The position numbers were made by a program, and so were the translations under genes. The notes beneath the pieces were generated by a model. It was not told the origin of the DNA. It saw only the letters and a list, made by a program, of their open reading frames with translations, and did not search any database. Shown piece by piece: positions 1 through 8,218 of a stretch of 64,000 nucleotides of DNA. The stretch is from Metabacillus dongyingensis. GTDB taxonomy: Bacteria; Bacillota; Bacilli; Bacillales; Bacillaceae. The stretch is from positions 498,001 through 562,000 of the forward strand of contig NZ_CP082944.1 of assembly GCF_019933155.2 (NCBI RefSeq). The letters run 5' to 3'. Numbering within the stretch: the stretch's first letter is position 1; every line of letters begins with the position of its first letter.

Positions 1-1
1 T

Positions 2-949
2 GCTTACATTGGCGGTTTTGATGCGACTTCTAATGTGCGCGCAGGTAAAATGTTCGGCATTCCTGTTGCGGGCACTCACGCTCATGCATTGGTTCAGGCT
101 TATCGTGATGAATACACTGCGTTCCATAAATACGCGCGCCGTCATAAAGACTGTGTTTTCCTCGTCGATACATATGATACGTTAAGATCCGGGGTTCCTA
201 TTGCGATTAAAGTGGCCAAAGAGCTTGGCGATAAAATTAACTTCAAAGGGATTCGCCTCGATAGCGGAGATCTTGCTTATTTATCGAAGAAAGCAAGAAA
301 AATGCTGGATGAAGCAGGATTTACAGAGACGCAGATTATTGCTTCGAACGATCTGGATGAAAATACGATTATTAACCTGAAATCTCAGGGTGCACAAATC
401 GATTCATGGGGTATCGGCACGAAGCTGATTACCGCTTATGATCAGGCCGCTCTTGGTGCTGTCTATAAATTAGTATCTATTGAAAATGAAAACGGGGAAA
501 TGAAGGACACGATTAAAATCAGCGGAAATCCTGAAAAGGTGACAACGCCGGGGATTAAAAAGGTATACCGGATCATCAATTCCCTCAATAAAAAATCAGA
601 GGGCGATTATATTGCGCTTGAGGATGAAAATCCGCAAGCGGAGGAGCGCTTAAAAATGTTCCATCCTATTCATACATTCGTCAGCAAATTCGTGACGAAT
701 TTTGAAGCGAAGGAACTGCACCGTGATATTTTTGTAGATGGAAAATTGGTTTATAAACTTCCTGAGCTCCAGGAGATTCAAGACTATGCCGCTCAGAATA
801 TGGATGTTCTATGGGATGAGTACAAACGGACCATGCATCCTGAGGAGTATCCGGTCGATTTAAGCGAGCGCTGCTGGGAGAACAAGATGCGAAATATTGA
901 AGAAGTTCAATCTAAGGTTAAGAATATGATTGAACAGGGAAAGAAGTAA
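2..949 (+). CDS. pncB: Nicotinate phosphoribosyltransferase, 5' truncated by window edge
   Basis: Converts nicotinate and PRPP to nicotinate mononucleotide, the entry step of Preiss-Handler NAD salvage in the cytoplasm. The frame is open from base 2, so the N-terminus lies outside the window; 315 residues are visible. Family hallmarks are the GTHAHA segment near visible residue 27, which holds the histidine region phosphorylated in this family, and the LDSGDLAYLSKKAR phosphoribosyl-binding stretch. The C-terminal part is typical of bacterial NAPRTases. The nadD-like gene follows after 27 bp and then nadE, forming a co-directional salvage operon. Family assignment is secure. Confidence 0.93.
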   Translation, partial: AYIGGFDATSNVRAGKMFGIPVAGTHAHALVQAYRDEYTAFHKYARRHKDCVFLVDTYDTLRSGVPIAIKVAKELGDKINFKGIRLDSGDLAYLSKKARKMLDEAGFTETQIIASNDLDENTIINLKSQGAQIDSWGIGTKLITAYDQAALGAVYKLVSIENENGEMKDTIKISGNPEKVTTPGIKKVYRIINSLNKKSEGDYIALEDENPQAEERLKMFHPIHTFVSKFVTNFEAKELHRDIFVDGKLVYKLPELQEIQDYAAQNMDVLWDEYKRTMHPEEYPVDLSERCWENKMRNIEEVQSKVKNMIEQGKK

Positions 950-976
950 GTAGAGGACGATGGGAGAGAAGCGCAA

Positions 977-1591
977 GTGGGGAAGATAGGGATTTACGGT
1001 TCGTCGTTTGATCCGATTACAAATGTACATTTATGGACGGCAAGCACCGTTGCACATCGATGCAGACTTGATAAAATTATTTTTCTGCCATGTTCAAACA
1101 AACGGAAAGATAAAGTGATGAAAACATCTGATCTGCACCGCTGGAATATGCTTGAGCTTGCACTTCAGGGAAATGACAAGTTTTTGGCTGATGATTATGA
1201 AATTAAGCAGGAAGCCTGGAATGTCTATACGTATTACACGCTGGAGCACTTTAAAAAGAAATACCCGAATGATGAAATATACTTTATTATGGGTGCAGAT
1301 CTGCTTGTTGATATTGCAGACGGCAAGTGGAAATATGATCAGGAACTGATTTCAAGCAATAAATTTATTGTCATGGCTAGAGAAGGCATTGATATGCTCC
1401 GTACAATTTCCCGTTCCCCGATTTTGCGGAATCATGATGACGGTTCAACTTTTCACTTGATTGATAAGGGGCTTGCGATGGAGATCAGCTCTACATACAT
1501 CCGGGATGAGTTTTCAAAAGGCGGGGAACCGCGCTACCTGCTGCCTGATGCTTGTTATGATTACATTAAAAAACATTCTTTATATCAATAG
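977..1591 (+). CDS. nadD: NadD-type nicotinate-nucleotide adenylyltransferase, GTG start
   Basis: Predicted to adenylylate NaMN (or NMN) to the dinucleotide, the second step of the salvage route. The 204-residue protein has the nucleotidyltransferase fold signature: GSSFDPITNVHL at the N-terminus and ISSTYIRDE near residue 167, which is the SxTxxR motif. The usual (H/T)xGH motif reads TNVH, so the glycine is replaced by valine. The start is GTG at 977, 27 bp after pncB, with GGGAGAG upstream. Bacillus species usually carry nadD elsewhere beside yqeK, so this may be a second, operon-specific paralogue. NMN versus NaMN preference cannot be read from sequence. Confidence 0.82.
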   Translation: MGKIGIYGSSFDPITNVHLWTASTVAHRCRLDKIIFLPCSNKRKDKVMKTSDLHRWNMLELALQGNDKFLADDYEIKQEAWNVYTYYTLEHFKKKYPNDEIYFIMGADLLVDIADGKWKYDQELISSNKFIVMAREGIDMLRTISRSPILRNHDDGSTFHLIDKGLAMEISSTYIRDEFSKGGEPRYLLPDACYDYIKKHSLYQ

Positions 1592-1603
1592 GAGGAATTT
1601 TTG

Positions 1604-2425
1604 ATGAGCTTGCAAGAGAAGATTATGAGTGATTTAAATGTTAAACCTGAAATTGATCCGAAGGCAGAAATAAGAGAACGCATTGATTTTTTGAAAGACT
1701 ATCTGAAAAAAACGGGTGCGAAAGGATTTGTTCTTGGTATAAGCGGAGGGCAGGATTCTACTTTGGCAGGGCGTCTTGCCCAGCTCTCTGTTGAAGAGTT
1801 AAGAAGTGAAGGCAAAAGCGATGCGAAGTTCATTGCCGTCCGCCTTCCGCACGGCGTTCAGCACGATGAAAATGATGCGCAGCTTGCTCTCAAATTTATC
1901 AAGCCTGATCAATTAATTACGTTTGATATTAAGTCGACGGTTGATGCCTTTGAAAAGCAATATGCAGATGCCGTTCAGGATGAGCTGAGTGATTTTAATA
2001 AAGGAAATGTGAAAGCAAGAACACGCATGATTACTCAATATGCGATCGGAGGCCAGGCTGGATTGCTTGTCATCGGTACAGATCACGCTGCAGAAGCAGT
2101 CACAGGATTCTTTACGAAGTATGGTGACGGCGGAGCAGATCTTCTTCCGTTAGCCGGTCTTACTAAGCGCCAGGGCAGAAGCTTGCTGAAAGAGCTTGGA
2201 GCAGAAGAGAGATTATACTTGAAGGTTCCAACGGCTGACCTCCTAGACGATAAGCCGCAGCAGGCTGATGAGACGGAGCTCGGCATTACCTATGATGAGC
2301 TTGATGACTACTTAGAAGGGAAATCCGTTTCAGAGGAAGTCGCTTCTAAGGTGGAAAAGCGCTACTTAATGACTGAGCATAAGCGCCAATTGCCTGCAAG
2401 CAAGTTTGATGGCTGGTGGAAATAA
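1604..2425 (+). CDS. nadE: NH3-dependent NAD synthetase
   Basis: Catalyses ATP-dependent amidation of nicotinate adenine dinucleotide to NAD, the last step of the pathway. The 273-residue single-domain protein has the PP-loop SGGQDS at residues 47-52 and lacks a glutaminase domain, so it belongs to the ammonia-dependent short form (Bacillus NadE is of similar length). The ATG at 1604 is chosen over the in-frame TTG at 1601 because GGAGGA at 1591-1596 sits 7 bases upstream of it. That ribosome binding site overlaps the nadD stop codon, indicating tight coupling. A terminator follows. Confidence 0.94.
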   Translation: MSLQEKIMSDLNVKPEIDPKAEIRERIDFLKDYLKKTGAKGFVLGISGGQDSTLAGRLAQLSVEELRSEGKSDAKFIAVRLPHGVQHDENDAQLALKFIKPDQLITFDIKSTVDAFEKQYADAVQDELSDFNKGNVKARTRMITQYAIGGQAGLLVIGTDHAAEAVTGFFTKYGDGGADLLPLAGLTKRQGRSLLKELGAEERLYLKVPTADLLDDKPQQADETELGITYDELDDYLEGKSVSEEVASKVEKRYLMTEHKRQLPASKFDGWWK

Positions 2426-2431
2426 GTAAGG

Positions 2432-2460
2432 AAAGCAGCTGCATGTGCGGCTGCTTTTTA
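2432..2460 (+). terminator. Intrinsic terminator of pncB-nadD-nadE
   Basis: An 8-bp perfect stem (AAAGCAGC with GCTGCTTT) and a 10-base loop, ending in a T tract, begin 6 bases after the nadE stop. Confidence 0.8.
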
Positions 2461-2522
2461 CGTTGACTGTGAAATTCGGCTGATAAAAGCGTTACATTGT
2501 TTAGCACCGGCTGCACAATCTG

Positions 2523-2612
2523 TTATTTTTTCATACTATGACTCACTGCCTTCAAGATAAACAGTTTTTCCTGTGAACTCAGCATTCTCCAGCTGCCTGC
2601 TTTGATTCTCAT
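2523..2612 (-). CDS. Candidate 29-residue basic peptide
   Basis: A short reading frame on the minus strand with a consensus AGGAGG (2623-2628) 10 bases before the ATG at 2612. The peptide is basic, begins MRIKAGSWRML and ends HSMKK, with no signal peptide or membrane segment. An alternative ATG at 2619 in another frame is only 3 bases from the same ribosome binding site and would give a 27-residue peptide. I do not recognise the family. The strong Shine-Dalgarno is the main evidence; it could still be chance. Confidence 0.4.
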   Translation of the reverse strand: MRIKAGSWRMLSSQEKLFILKAVSHSMKK

Positions 2613-2837
2613 GATTCATCGTCCTCCTTTCTGCTTAGTATTTATTTAGTTCATCCCTCATTTTTCTTTGTTAGTACGTTTATACCGCGAAAAATCAAGA
2701 TTAAAACCATCCAAATCTCTGCAATGTTCGGGTTGGACTTTGACTGGAATTGTAAAAAGAGACGCTCAGACGACGGGATTCATCTCGATAGGACAGCTTT
2801 TTACTCTTGTCCTATCGAATGCTGAAGAACATTTCGT
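2613..2837. other. Intergenic stretch between nadE region and glnS
   Basis: Apart from the candidate small gene on its left and the glnS terminator on its right, I see no convincing gene, promoter or structure here. An open frame on the plus strand has no ribosome binding site and no recognisable product. Confidence 0.5.
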
Positions 2838-2880
2838 AAAAAAAAAAGACCTAAATTTCAAAGAAATTTAGGTCTTTCAT
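2838..2880 (-). terminator. Terminator of glnS
   Basis: A 15-bp perfect inverted repeat (AAAGACCTAAATTTC at 2845-2859 and its complement at 2863-2877) around a 3-base loop. On the minus strand it is followed by a run of T residues, and it lies just past the glnS stop. It could work in both directions. Confidence 0.88.
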
Positions 2881-2887
2881 ATGTTTA

Positions 2888-4555
2888 TTATAATTTAAAC
2901 GAGCTTTTTAAAGAAACAATCCGGTTGTAAACAGCTTTTTCTGGCGTTGTATTCTTCGGATCCACGTTGAAATACCCGTGTCTGAAGAATTGGAATTTGT
3001 CCTGACCCTTTACATTATTCATGTTCGGTTCTACAAAGCCTTGAACGACTTCCAGCGATTGATCGTTCACGTAATCGAGGAATGTTTTTTCTTCTTCCTC
3101 TTCGCTTTTTTCCGCTTCCAGGTCTGCGTCAAGAATTAACGGCTGATACAGACGGAATTCTGCAGGCACGGCATTTTTAGCATCCACCCAGTGGATGGTG
3201 CCTTTTACTTTACGGCCTGTAAAGCCTGATCCGCTCTTAGTTTCAGGATCGTATGTGCAATGCAGTTCTACGACATTTCCATTTTCATCTTTGATGACAT
3301 CTTCACATTTGATGAAGTAGGCATGCTTGAGACGAACCTCGTTGCCAGGGAAAAGGCGGAAATACTTTTTCGGAGGATCTTCCATGAAATCGTCCTGTTC
3401 GATATAGATTTCTCTTCCGAACGGAATTTGTCGCGAGCCCATTTCAGGAACCTCTGGATTAATCTCTGCATCAAGCATTTCAGACTCGCCTTCAGGATAG
3501 TTCGTAATCACCACTTTAAGCGGCTTAAGAACACCCATTGTCCGAGGTGCTTTCAGCTTAAGATCTTCTCTTGCGAAGTGCTCGAGCATGGCTTCGTCAA
3601 CAGCGCCGTAACCTTTAGAAACGCCTGTTTCCCGTACAAAATTACGGATGGCATCAGATGTGTATCCTTTTCTTCTGAGTCCTGAAACCGTTGGCATGCG
3701 CGGGTCATCCCAGCCGTCTACAAAGCCTTCATCAACAAGCTGCTTCAGCTTGCGTTTACTCATGACTGTGTTCGTGATATTTAAGCGTCCAAATTCAATT
3801 TGCTTAGGCTTGCTTTCCATTTCACATTCTTCGACAACCCAATTGTAAAGAGGACGATGATCCTCAAATTCTGTTGTACAAATGGAATGTGTCACGCCTT
3901 CAATCGCATCTTCAATCGGGTGTGCGAAATCATACATCGGATAAATGCACCAAGTATCTCCTGTATTATGGTGAGTCGCATGTGATACACGGTAAATAAC
4001 AGGGTCACGAAGATTCAGGTTTGGTGACGTCATATCGATTTTAGCACGCAAAACCTTGCTGCCTGTTTCAAATTCGCCTTTGCGCATTTGATCGAACAGC
4101 TCAAGATTTTCTTCAGCAAAGCGATTGCGGTACGGGCTTTCTTTTCCAGGCTGAGTCAATGTGCCGCGGTATTCGCGGATTTCATCAGCTGTGAGGTCAT
4201 CTACATACGCTTTGCCTTTTTTGATTAAAAGAACAGCGCGGTTGTACATTTCCTCAAAGTAATTTGATGCAAAGTGAAGCTCGTCCCATTCATAGCCAAG
4301 CCATTTCACATCTTCTTTAATGGAATCTACGTATTCCTGATCCTCTTTTAAAGGGTTCGTGTCATCAAATCGCAAATTGGTTCTGCCGCCAAAGTCATCG
4401 GCAAGTTCAAAGTTGATTAAGATTGATTTTGCATGGCCGATATGAAGGTAGCCATTCGGCTCAGGCGGGAAACGGGTGATGACCGTTGAATGCTTTCCGC
4501 TCTCCAAGTCCTCTTTTATGATGCTTTTGATAAAGTTTGACGAGTTATTTTCCAA
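2888..4555 (-). CDS. glnS: Glutaminyl-tRNA synthetase
   Basis: Class I synthetase charging tRNA-Gln directly with glutamine. The 555-residue protein has HIGH at residues 38-41 inside [15 protein letters not shown], the KMSKS-equivalent VMSKRKL near residue 264, and the GlnRS-type anticodon-binding beta-barrel domain ([16 protein letters not shown]). These separate it from discriminating or non-discriminating GluRS. The start is TTG at 4555 with AAAGGA nine bases upstream. It stands alone on the minus strand between its own terminator and the tct promoter region. B. subtilis and most relatives lack GlnRS and use GluRS plus GatCAB, so this gene is probably acquired or lineage-restricted. Confidence 0.93.
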   Translation of the reverse strand: MENNSSNFIKSIIKEDLESGKHSTVITRFPPEPNGYLHIGHAKSILINFELADDFGGRTNLRFDDTNPLKEDQEYVDSIKEDVKWLGYEWDELHFASNYFEEMYNRAVLLIKKGKAYVDDLTADEIREYRGTLTQPGKESPYRNRFAEENLELFDQMRKGEFETGSKVLRAKIDMTSPNLNLRDPVIYRVSHATHHNTGDTWCIYPMYDFAHPIEDAIEGVTHSICTTEFEDHRPLYNWVVEECEMESKPKQIEFGRLNITNTVMSKRKLKQLVDEGFVDGWDDPRMPTVSGLRRKGYTSDAIRNFVRETGVSKGYGAVDEAMLEHFAREDLKLKAPRTMGVLKPLKVVITNYPEGESEMLDAEINPEVPEMGSRQIPFGREIYIEQDDFMEDPPKKYFRLFPGNEVRLKHAYFIKCEDVIKDENGNVVELHCTYDPETKSGSGFTGRKVKGTIHWVDAKNAVPAEFRLYQPLILDADLEAEKSEEEEEKTFLDYVNDQSLEVVQGFVEPNMNNVKGQDKFQFFRHGYFNVDPKNTTPEKAVYNRIVSLKSSFKL

Positions 4556-4758
4556 TATCTATCGTCCTTTCTTCTATGTAAACTTCATTATATCCATAAA
4601 TCATCTATTCATTTTACAATTATATGTTTCCCGCGCCATTTATTCAAATGAATTCAGCTGTTATTTCGCCCGTGAACAAAAAGGACAAAAAGGAGCTAAA
4701 GGTTTTTATGCTCTTTACGTGTATAAACTATATTTTTTCAGAATCCTCTGTAAAATTA

Positions 4759-4773
4759 AGAAAACGCTTACAA
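4759..4773 (-). promoter_or_regulatory. cre site (CcpA) before tctC
   Basis: Read on the minus strand the 15-mer TTGTAAGCGTTTTCT matches every position of the cre consensus WTGNAANCGNWNNCW. It abuts the tctC ribosome binding site (AAAGGAGG, 4773-4780), a position expected for roadblock or promoter-proximal CcpA repression. It implies catabolite repression of carboxylate uptake. Confidence 0.72.
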
Positions 4774-4785
4774 AGGAGGATTTAT

Positions 4786-5808
4786 ATGTTCGGATTAAAA
4801 AAGGTATCCATGATTATGTGTGCAGGGGCACTTGCTTTTAGCTTAGGTGCCTGCAGCAGCGGAGAGAAAGCTTCTTCGGGCAGTACAGGTACAGGCTATC
4901 CATCAAAGGCTTTAACGGTTGTCGCTCCATCAGGTGCCGGAGGAGGATGGGATTTAACAGCGAGGTCGTTCGTGAAGGTGTTAAGTGAAACCAAGCTTGT
5001 AGACCAGCCGCTCACCGTAGAAAACAAACCAGGCGGAGGCGGAGCGGTATTCATGGCTGAATATGCCACACAGGATGTGCAAAATAATGAGCGGTTATTT
5101 GTCAATTCGCCGCCTGTTATCATCAATAACCTGAAGAAAGAAGGAAACAGTCCTTACGGATATAAAAATACAACTCCTCTTGCTCAATTGACGAAGGATT
5201 ATGGGGCAATTGTTGTTAAAGAAGATTCAAAATACAAGGATCTGCAATCTTTATTGGAAGATGTGAAAAAAAATCCGGGCAAGCTTACATTTGCCGGCGG
5301 ATCAGCTCCAGGTTCAATGGATCACCTGATTTCAATTCTTCCAGCTTATGCAGATGGAGTGGATCCGACAAAGTTAAGATATGTTTCCTATGATGGGGGA
5401 GGAGAGGCGATTACAGCTCTTCTAGGGAACAATGCTGACGTAATTGGAACTGATGTATCAAGCGTCAAGGAGTTCTTAAAGGCAGGCAAGGTAAGAGTAC
5501 TTGCTACAACTGCATCCGAACGGCTTCAAGGCGAACTTAAGGATCTTCCAACTGCGAAAGAGCAAGGAATTGACGCAGAATTCACCATTTGGCGAGGAGT
5601 TTTTGGCCCAGAGAAAATGTCTGATGAAGCTTATAAATATTGGGAGAAAACAATTAAAAATTTAGTAGAGTCTGAAGAATGGATAAAGGAAGTCGAAACA
5701 CAGGGATGGGAAATGGAATATAAGAATGGCGAGGACTTTAAAGCATTTTTAGGAGAGCAGGAAAAACAAGTGCAAACCCTGCTTAAGGCTGTTGGAATGT
5801 CGAAATAA
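4786..5808 (+). CDS. tctC: Tripartite tricarboxylate transporter substrate-binding lipoprotein
   Basis: Extracytoplasmic binding protein of the TTT family (TctC/Bug), which delivers citrate or related carboxylates to TctAB. The 340-residue product begins with a lipoprotein signal peptide ending in the lipobox LGAC, so it is anchored to the outer face of the membrane. The GAGGGWDLTAR stretch is a typical Bug-family substrate loop. The ATG at 4786 is preferred over upstream in-frame codons because AAAGGAGG lies 5 bases before it and the signal peptide starts there. A cre site precedes it. It is the first gene of tctC-tctB-tctA. The exact substrate is not predictable. Confidence 0.88.
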   Translation: MFGLKKVSMIMCAGALAFSLGACSSGEKASSGSTGTGYPSKALTVVAPSGAGGGWDLTARSFVKVLSETKLVDQPLTVENKPGGGGAVFMAEYATQDVQNNERLFVNSPPVIINNLKKEGNSPYGYKNTTPLAQLTKDYGAIVVKEDSKYKDLQSLLEDVKKNPGKLTFAGGSAPGSMDHLISILPAYADGVDPTKLRYVSYDGGGEAITALLGNNADVIGTDVSSVKEFLKAGKVRVLATTASERLQGELKDLPTAKEQGIDAEFTIWRGVFGPEKMSDEAYKYWEKTIKNLVESEEWIKEVETQGWEMEYKNGEDFKAFLGEQEKQVQTLLKAVGMSK

Positions 5809-5819
5809 TTGTGAAGCTG

Positions 5820-5850
5820 AAGAAGGAGGCAGTCTCCTTCTTTGCTTAAA
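5820..5850 (+). terminator. Weak hairpin after tctC (attenuator-like)
   Basis: A 9-bp stem AAGAAGGAG/CTCCTTCTT with a 5-base loop, followed by a short interrupted T run, immediately after tctC. Partial termination here would give more binding protein than permease, a common arrangement. Confidence 0.5.
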
Positions 5851-5884
5851 GTTTTTTAGAAAGCATAAAATTTACCGTTTCTAT

Positions 5885-6003
5885 GTCTAGCTCCACCGCC
5901 CAACTCCCAGGCCAGAACAAATTCACTCAGGATAGTCAAATCAGACTTTTCTGAGTGAATTCTAATCTGTCATGCCTGAGCTAAACGGGCGGTTCCGCTT
6001 TTC
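5885..6003 (+). repeat. Dispersed structured repeat, copy A
   Basis: About 120 bases folding as one long interrupted hairpin: an 11-bp perfect stem AATTCACTCAG/CTGAGTGAATT encloses an AGTC/GACT core, and an outer CCGCC/GGGCGG pairing closes it. It shares layout and the conserved TCTGTC-like strand with copies at about 6505, 29522 and 44508. It lies between tctC and tctB. Confidence 0.7.
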
Positions 6004-6024
6004 CTATTAGAAAGGATGATTCAG

Positions 6025-6477
6025 ATGTCAATCAAGTTTGACAGGGCAGCAGCCGTTTTGTTTTTAGCGGTGGGAGCGCTCTTTATGTATGGCAGTATGC
6101 AGATAGCGGAATCTTCATATGGAAGTGTTGTCGGACCTAATATTTTTCCGTTCTTTCTAGGTGCCATCCTTTTTCTGCTTAGCCTTCGTTTGTTTTATGA
6201 AACCTTTCATTACGAGAAAAAATACGGAAAAAAAGAACCTTTGCAGATGAAAGCTTTCATCATTATTTTTCTTGCAGCACTGCTTTACATAGCAGCACTT
6301 GAAACAATCGGATATGTTATCACGACATTTGTTTTTCTATTTATATGCTTTCAAACAATGGAGCGCGGAAAATGGTTGAAATCGATTGTAATATCTGCTT
6401 GTTTTTCTGCCGGGATCTATTACTTATTTGTTGTTGTTCTAAAAGGAACCCTGCCAAGCTTTCCGGTATGGTTTTAA
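6025..6477 (+). CDS. tctB: Tripartite tricarboxylate transporter small membrane subunit
   Basis: Small integral membrane component of the TTT transporter, about 150 residues with four predicted membrane segments (near residues 9-25, 40-56, 76-100 and 117-145). It pairs with the large permease TctA. The ATG at 6025 is preferred to the one at 6016 because AAAGGA at 6011-6016 then lies 8 bases upstream. The sequence is weakly conserved as usual for TctB; context between tctC and tctA makes the call firm. Confidence 0.85.
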   Translation: MSIKFDRAAAVLFLAVGALFMYGSMQIAESSYGSVVGPNIFPFFLGAILFLLSLRLFYETFHYEKKYGKKEPLQMKAFIIIFLAALLYIAALETIGYVITTFVFLFICFQTMERGKWLKSIVISACFSAGIYYLFVVVLKGTLPSFPVWF

Positions 6478-6504
6478 GTAAATGAGATAAGAGCGTACAA
6501 AATT

Positions 6505-6614
6505 CAGCACATTGACGGCAAGCGCCTGCCTCCTCCGCCAAAAAGTCATACCAGGACTTTTTCACCGGATCCTTATCTGCCTGCCGGAGCTGAACAAGGC
6601 GCTTAAAGCTTTTC
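6505..6614 (+). repeat. Dispersed structured repeat, copy B
   Basis: Same family as copy A: central AAAAAGTC/GACTTTTT hairpin, conserved TTATCTGCCTG strand and outer AGCGCC/GGCGCT pairing. It sits between tctB and tctA, inside the operon. Confidence 0.7.
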
Positions 6615-6636
6615 TTATTAAGGGAGGAAATGCACA

Positions 6637-8163
6637 ATGGGAACTCTTGATTATCTGCTGCAGGGCTTTCAGTCAGCCTTCATTTGGTATAATATCCTTT
6701 TTGCTTTTGCAGGCGTCCTGATTGGAACGGCAGTAGGCGTCCTGCCTGGAATCGGACCAATGAGCGGTGTAGCTCTTTTAATACCGGTCACAGCTTCAAT
6801 GACTGGGGGGCTGCCGCCGGAACAAGCGGCAACAAGCGCCATTATCCTGCTTGCCGGGGTTTATTACGGAGCTATGTACGGAGGCTCTACAACATCTATT
6901 CTATTAAATACACCTGGAGAATCATCTTCTGTTGTTACCACACTTGACGGCTATCAAATGGCGAAGAATGGCAGGGCGGGAAGTGCTCTTTCCATCGCTG
7001 CAATCGGATCCTTTTTTGCGGGCATCGTAACACTGATCGCACTTATTTTATTAGCAAAGCCTTTATCCAGCATAGCAATTAAGTTTGGCCCGGCGGAATA
7101 CTTTTCACTGATGCTGCTTGGTATTGCAGCAGTCAGCGGTCTTGCAGGCAAATCGGTGACAAAAGCACTTATCATGACGATCACAGGCTTATTGCTTGCA
7201 ACGATTGGAGTGGATAATGTTTCAGGTGTTGCAAGATTTACGTTCGATTTTCCATGGCTTTATCAGGGAATTGAATTTTTAACAATAGCGGTTGGATTGT
7301 TTGCATTAGGAGAGGTCTTCAAGACAATCCTTGAAAAAGAAGAGGAAGACACAGAAATTGCTAAAATCAATAATATCTTACCTTCAAAAGAGGAATTGAA
7401 GGAATCCGCAGGTCCGATCGCAAGAGGTTCATTATTAGGATTCTTCATTGGAATACTGCCGGGAGCCGGCGCCACATTGGCTTCATTTTTCTCATATATT
7501 ATGGAAAAGAAAATCAGCAAGGATCCATCTAAGTTCGGTAAAGGTGCAATTGCAGGTGTTGCTGCACCGGAATCTGCCAATAACGCGGCATCCGGCGGTG
7601 CGATGATTCCATTATTGACGCTTGGCATTCCGGGATCAGGGACAACTGCGATCCTGATGGGTGCCCTGATGATGTATAACATTCAGCCGGGTCCGCTGCT
7701 GTTTGAAGATCATCCTCAAGTTGCGTGGGGGTTAATTGCAAGTATGTTCATTGGAAACATTATGCTTCTCGCTTTAAATATGCCGCTTGTTAAGGTGTTT
7801 GCGAAAATTATCCAAACACCGAAAAAGTATTTGATTCCTATTATTATCGCAATTTCGATTTTTGGTGTATATGCAGTGCAGGTATCCGTGTATGACTTAC
7901 TCCTTCTCCTTGCATGCGGCGTTCTCGGCTACTTTTTATCCAAGAATGATTACCCGATTGCTCCACTGGTATTAGGCTTGGTATTAGGCCCGATGATTGA
8001 AAACAATATGAGAAGAGCGCTTACCATTTCAAATGGAGACTACAGCATTTTCTTCTCGCGTCCCCTTTCAGTATCATTCTTAATACTTACGGCGCTTTGG
8101 CTTCTGATTCCTGTTTTAATGAAAAAACGGGGAAAGGATGTAGTCATAAACGTAGAGGGCTAA
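6637..8163 (+). CDS. tctA: Tripartite tricarboxylate transporter large permease
   Basis: Main channel subunit of the TTT carboxylate transporter, 508 residues with about 11-12 membrane segments. Family motifs visible are the N-terminal GTAVGVLPGIGP loop, the repeated LPGAGATLASF loop near residue 278 (the internal inverted duplication of TctA), and GIPGSGTTAILMG. The ribosome binding site GGGAGGAAA precedes the ATG. It probably imports a di- or tricarboxylate using the ion gradient together with TctB and the lipoprotein TctC. Confidence 0.93.
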   Translation: MGTLDYLLQGFQSAFIWYNILFAFAGVLIGTAVGVLPGIGPMSGVALLIPVTASMTGGLPPEQAATSAIILLAGVYYGAMYGGSTTSILLNTPGESSSVVTTLDGYQMAKNGRAGSALSIAAIGSFFAGIVTLIALILLAKPLSSIAIKFGPAEYFSLMLLGIAAVSGLAGKSVTKALIMTITGLLLATIGVDNVSGVARFTFDFPWLYQGIEFLTIAVGLFALGEVFKTILEKEEEDTEIAKINNILPSKEELKESAGPIARGSLLGFFIGILPGAGATLASFFSYIMEKKISKDPSKFGKGAIAGVAAPESANNAASGGAMIPLLTLGIPGSGTTAILMGALMMYNIQPGPLLFEDHPQVAWGLIASMFIGNIMLLALNMPLVKVFAKIIQTPKKYLIPIIIAISIFGVYAVQVSVYDLLLLLACGVLGYFLSKNDYPIAPLVLGLVLGPMIENNMRRALTISNGDYSIFFSRPLSVSFLILTALWLLIPVLMKKRGKDVVINVEG

Positions 8164-8193
8164 AAAAACTCCTTTTTAATAAGGAGTTTTTTT
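8163..8193 (+). terminator. Terminator after tctA
   Basis: A 12-bp stem AAAAAACTCCTT/AAGGAGTTTTTT with a 6-base loop and a T run directly after the tctA stop. Some read-through into the kinase gene 25 bp further is possible, as no separate promoter is evident. Confidence 0.88.
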
Positions 8194-8218
8194 ACTATGA
8201 TTATTCAGAGGTGAGTGA

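Noticed and set aside
2668-2871. 67-residue plus-strand frame between nadE and glnS
   Set aside because: No ribosome binding site, and it ends inside the glnS terminator.
4476-4841. 121-residue frame upstream of tctC
   Set aside because: It runs through glnS on the opposite strand and through the tctC promoter, cre and ribosome binding site; it is a chance open frame.
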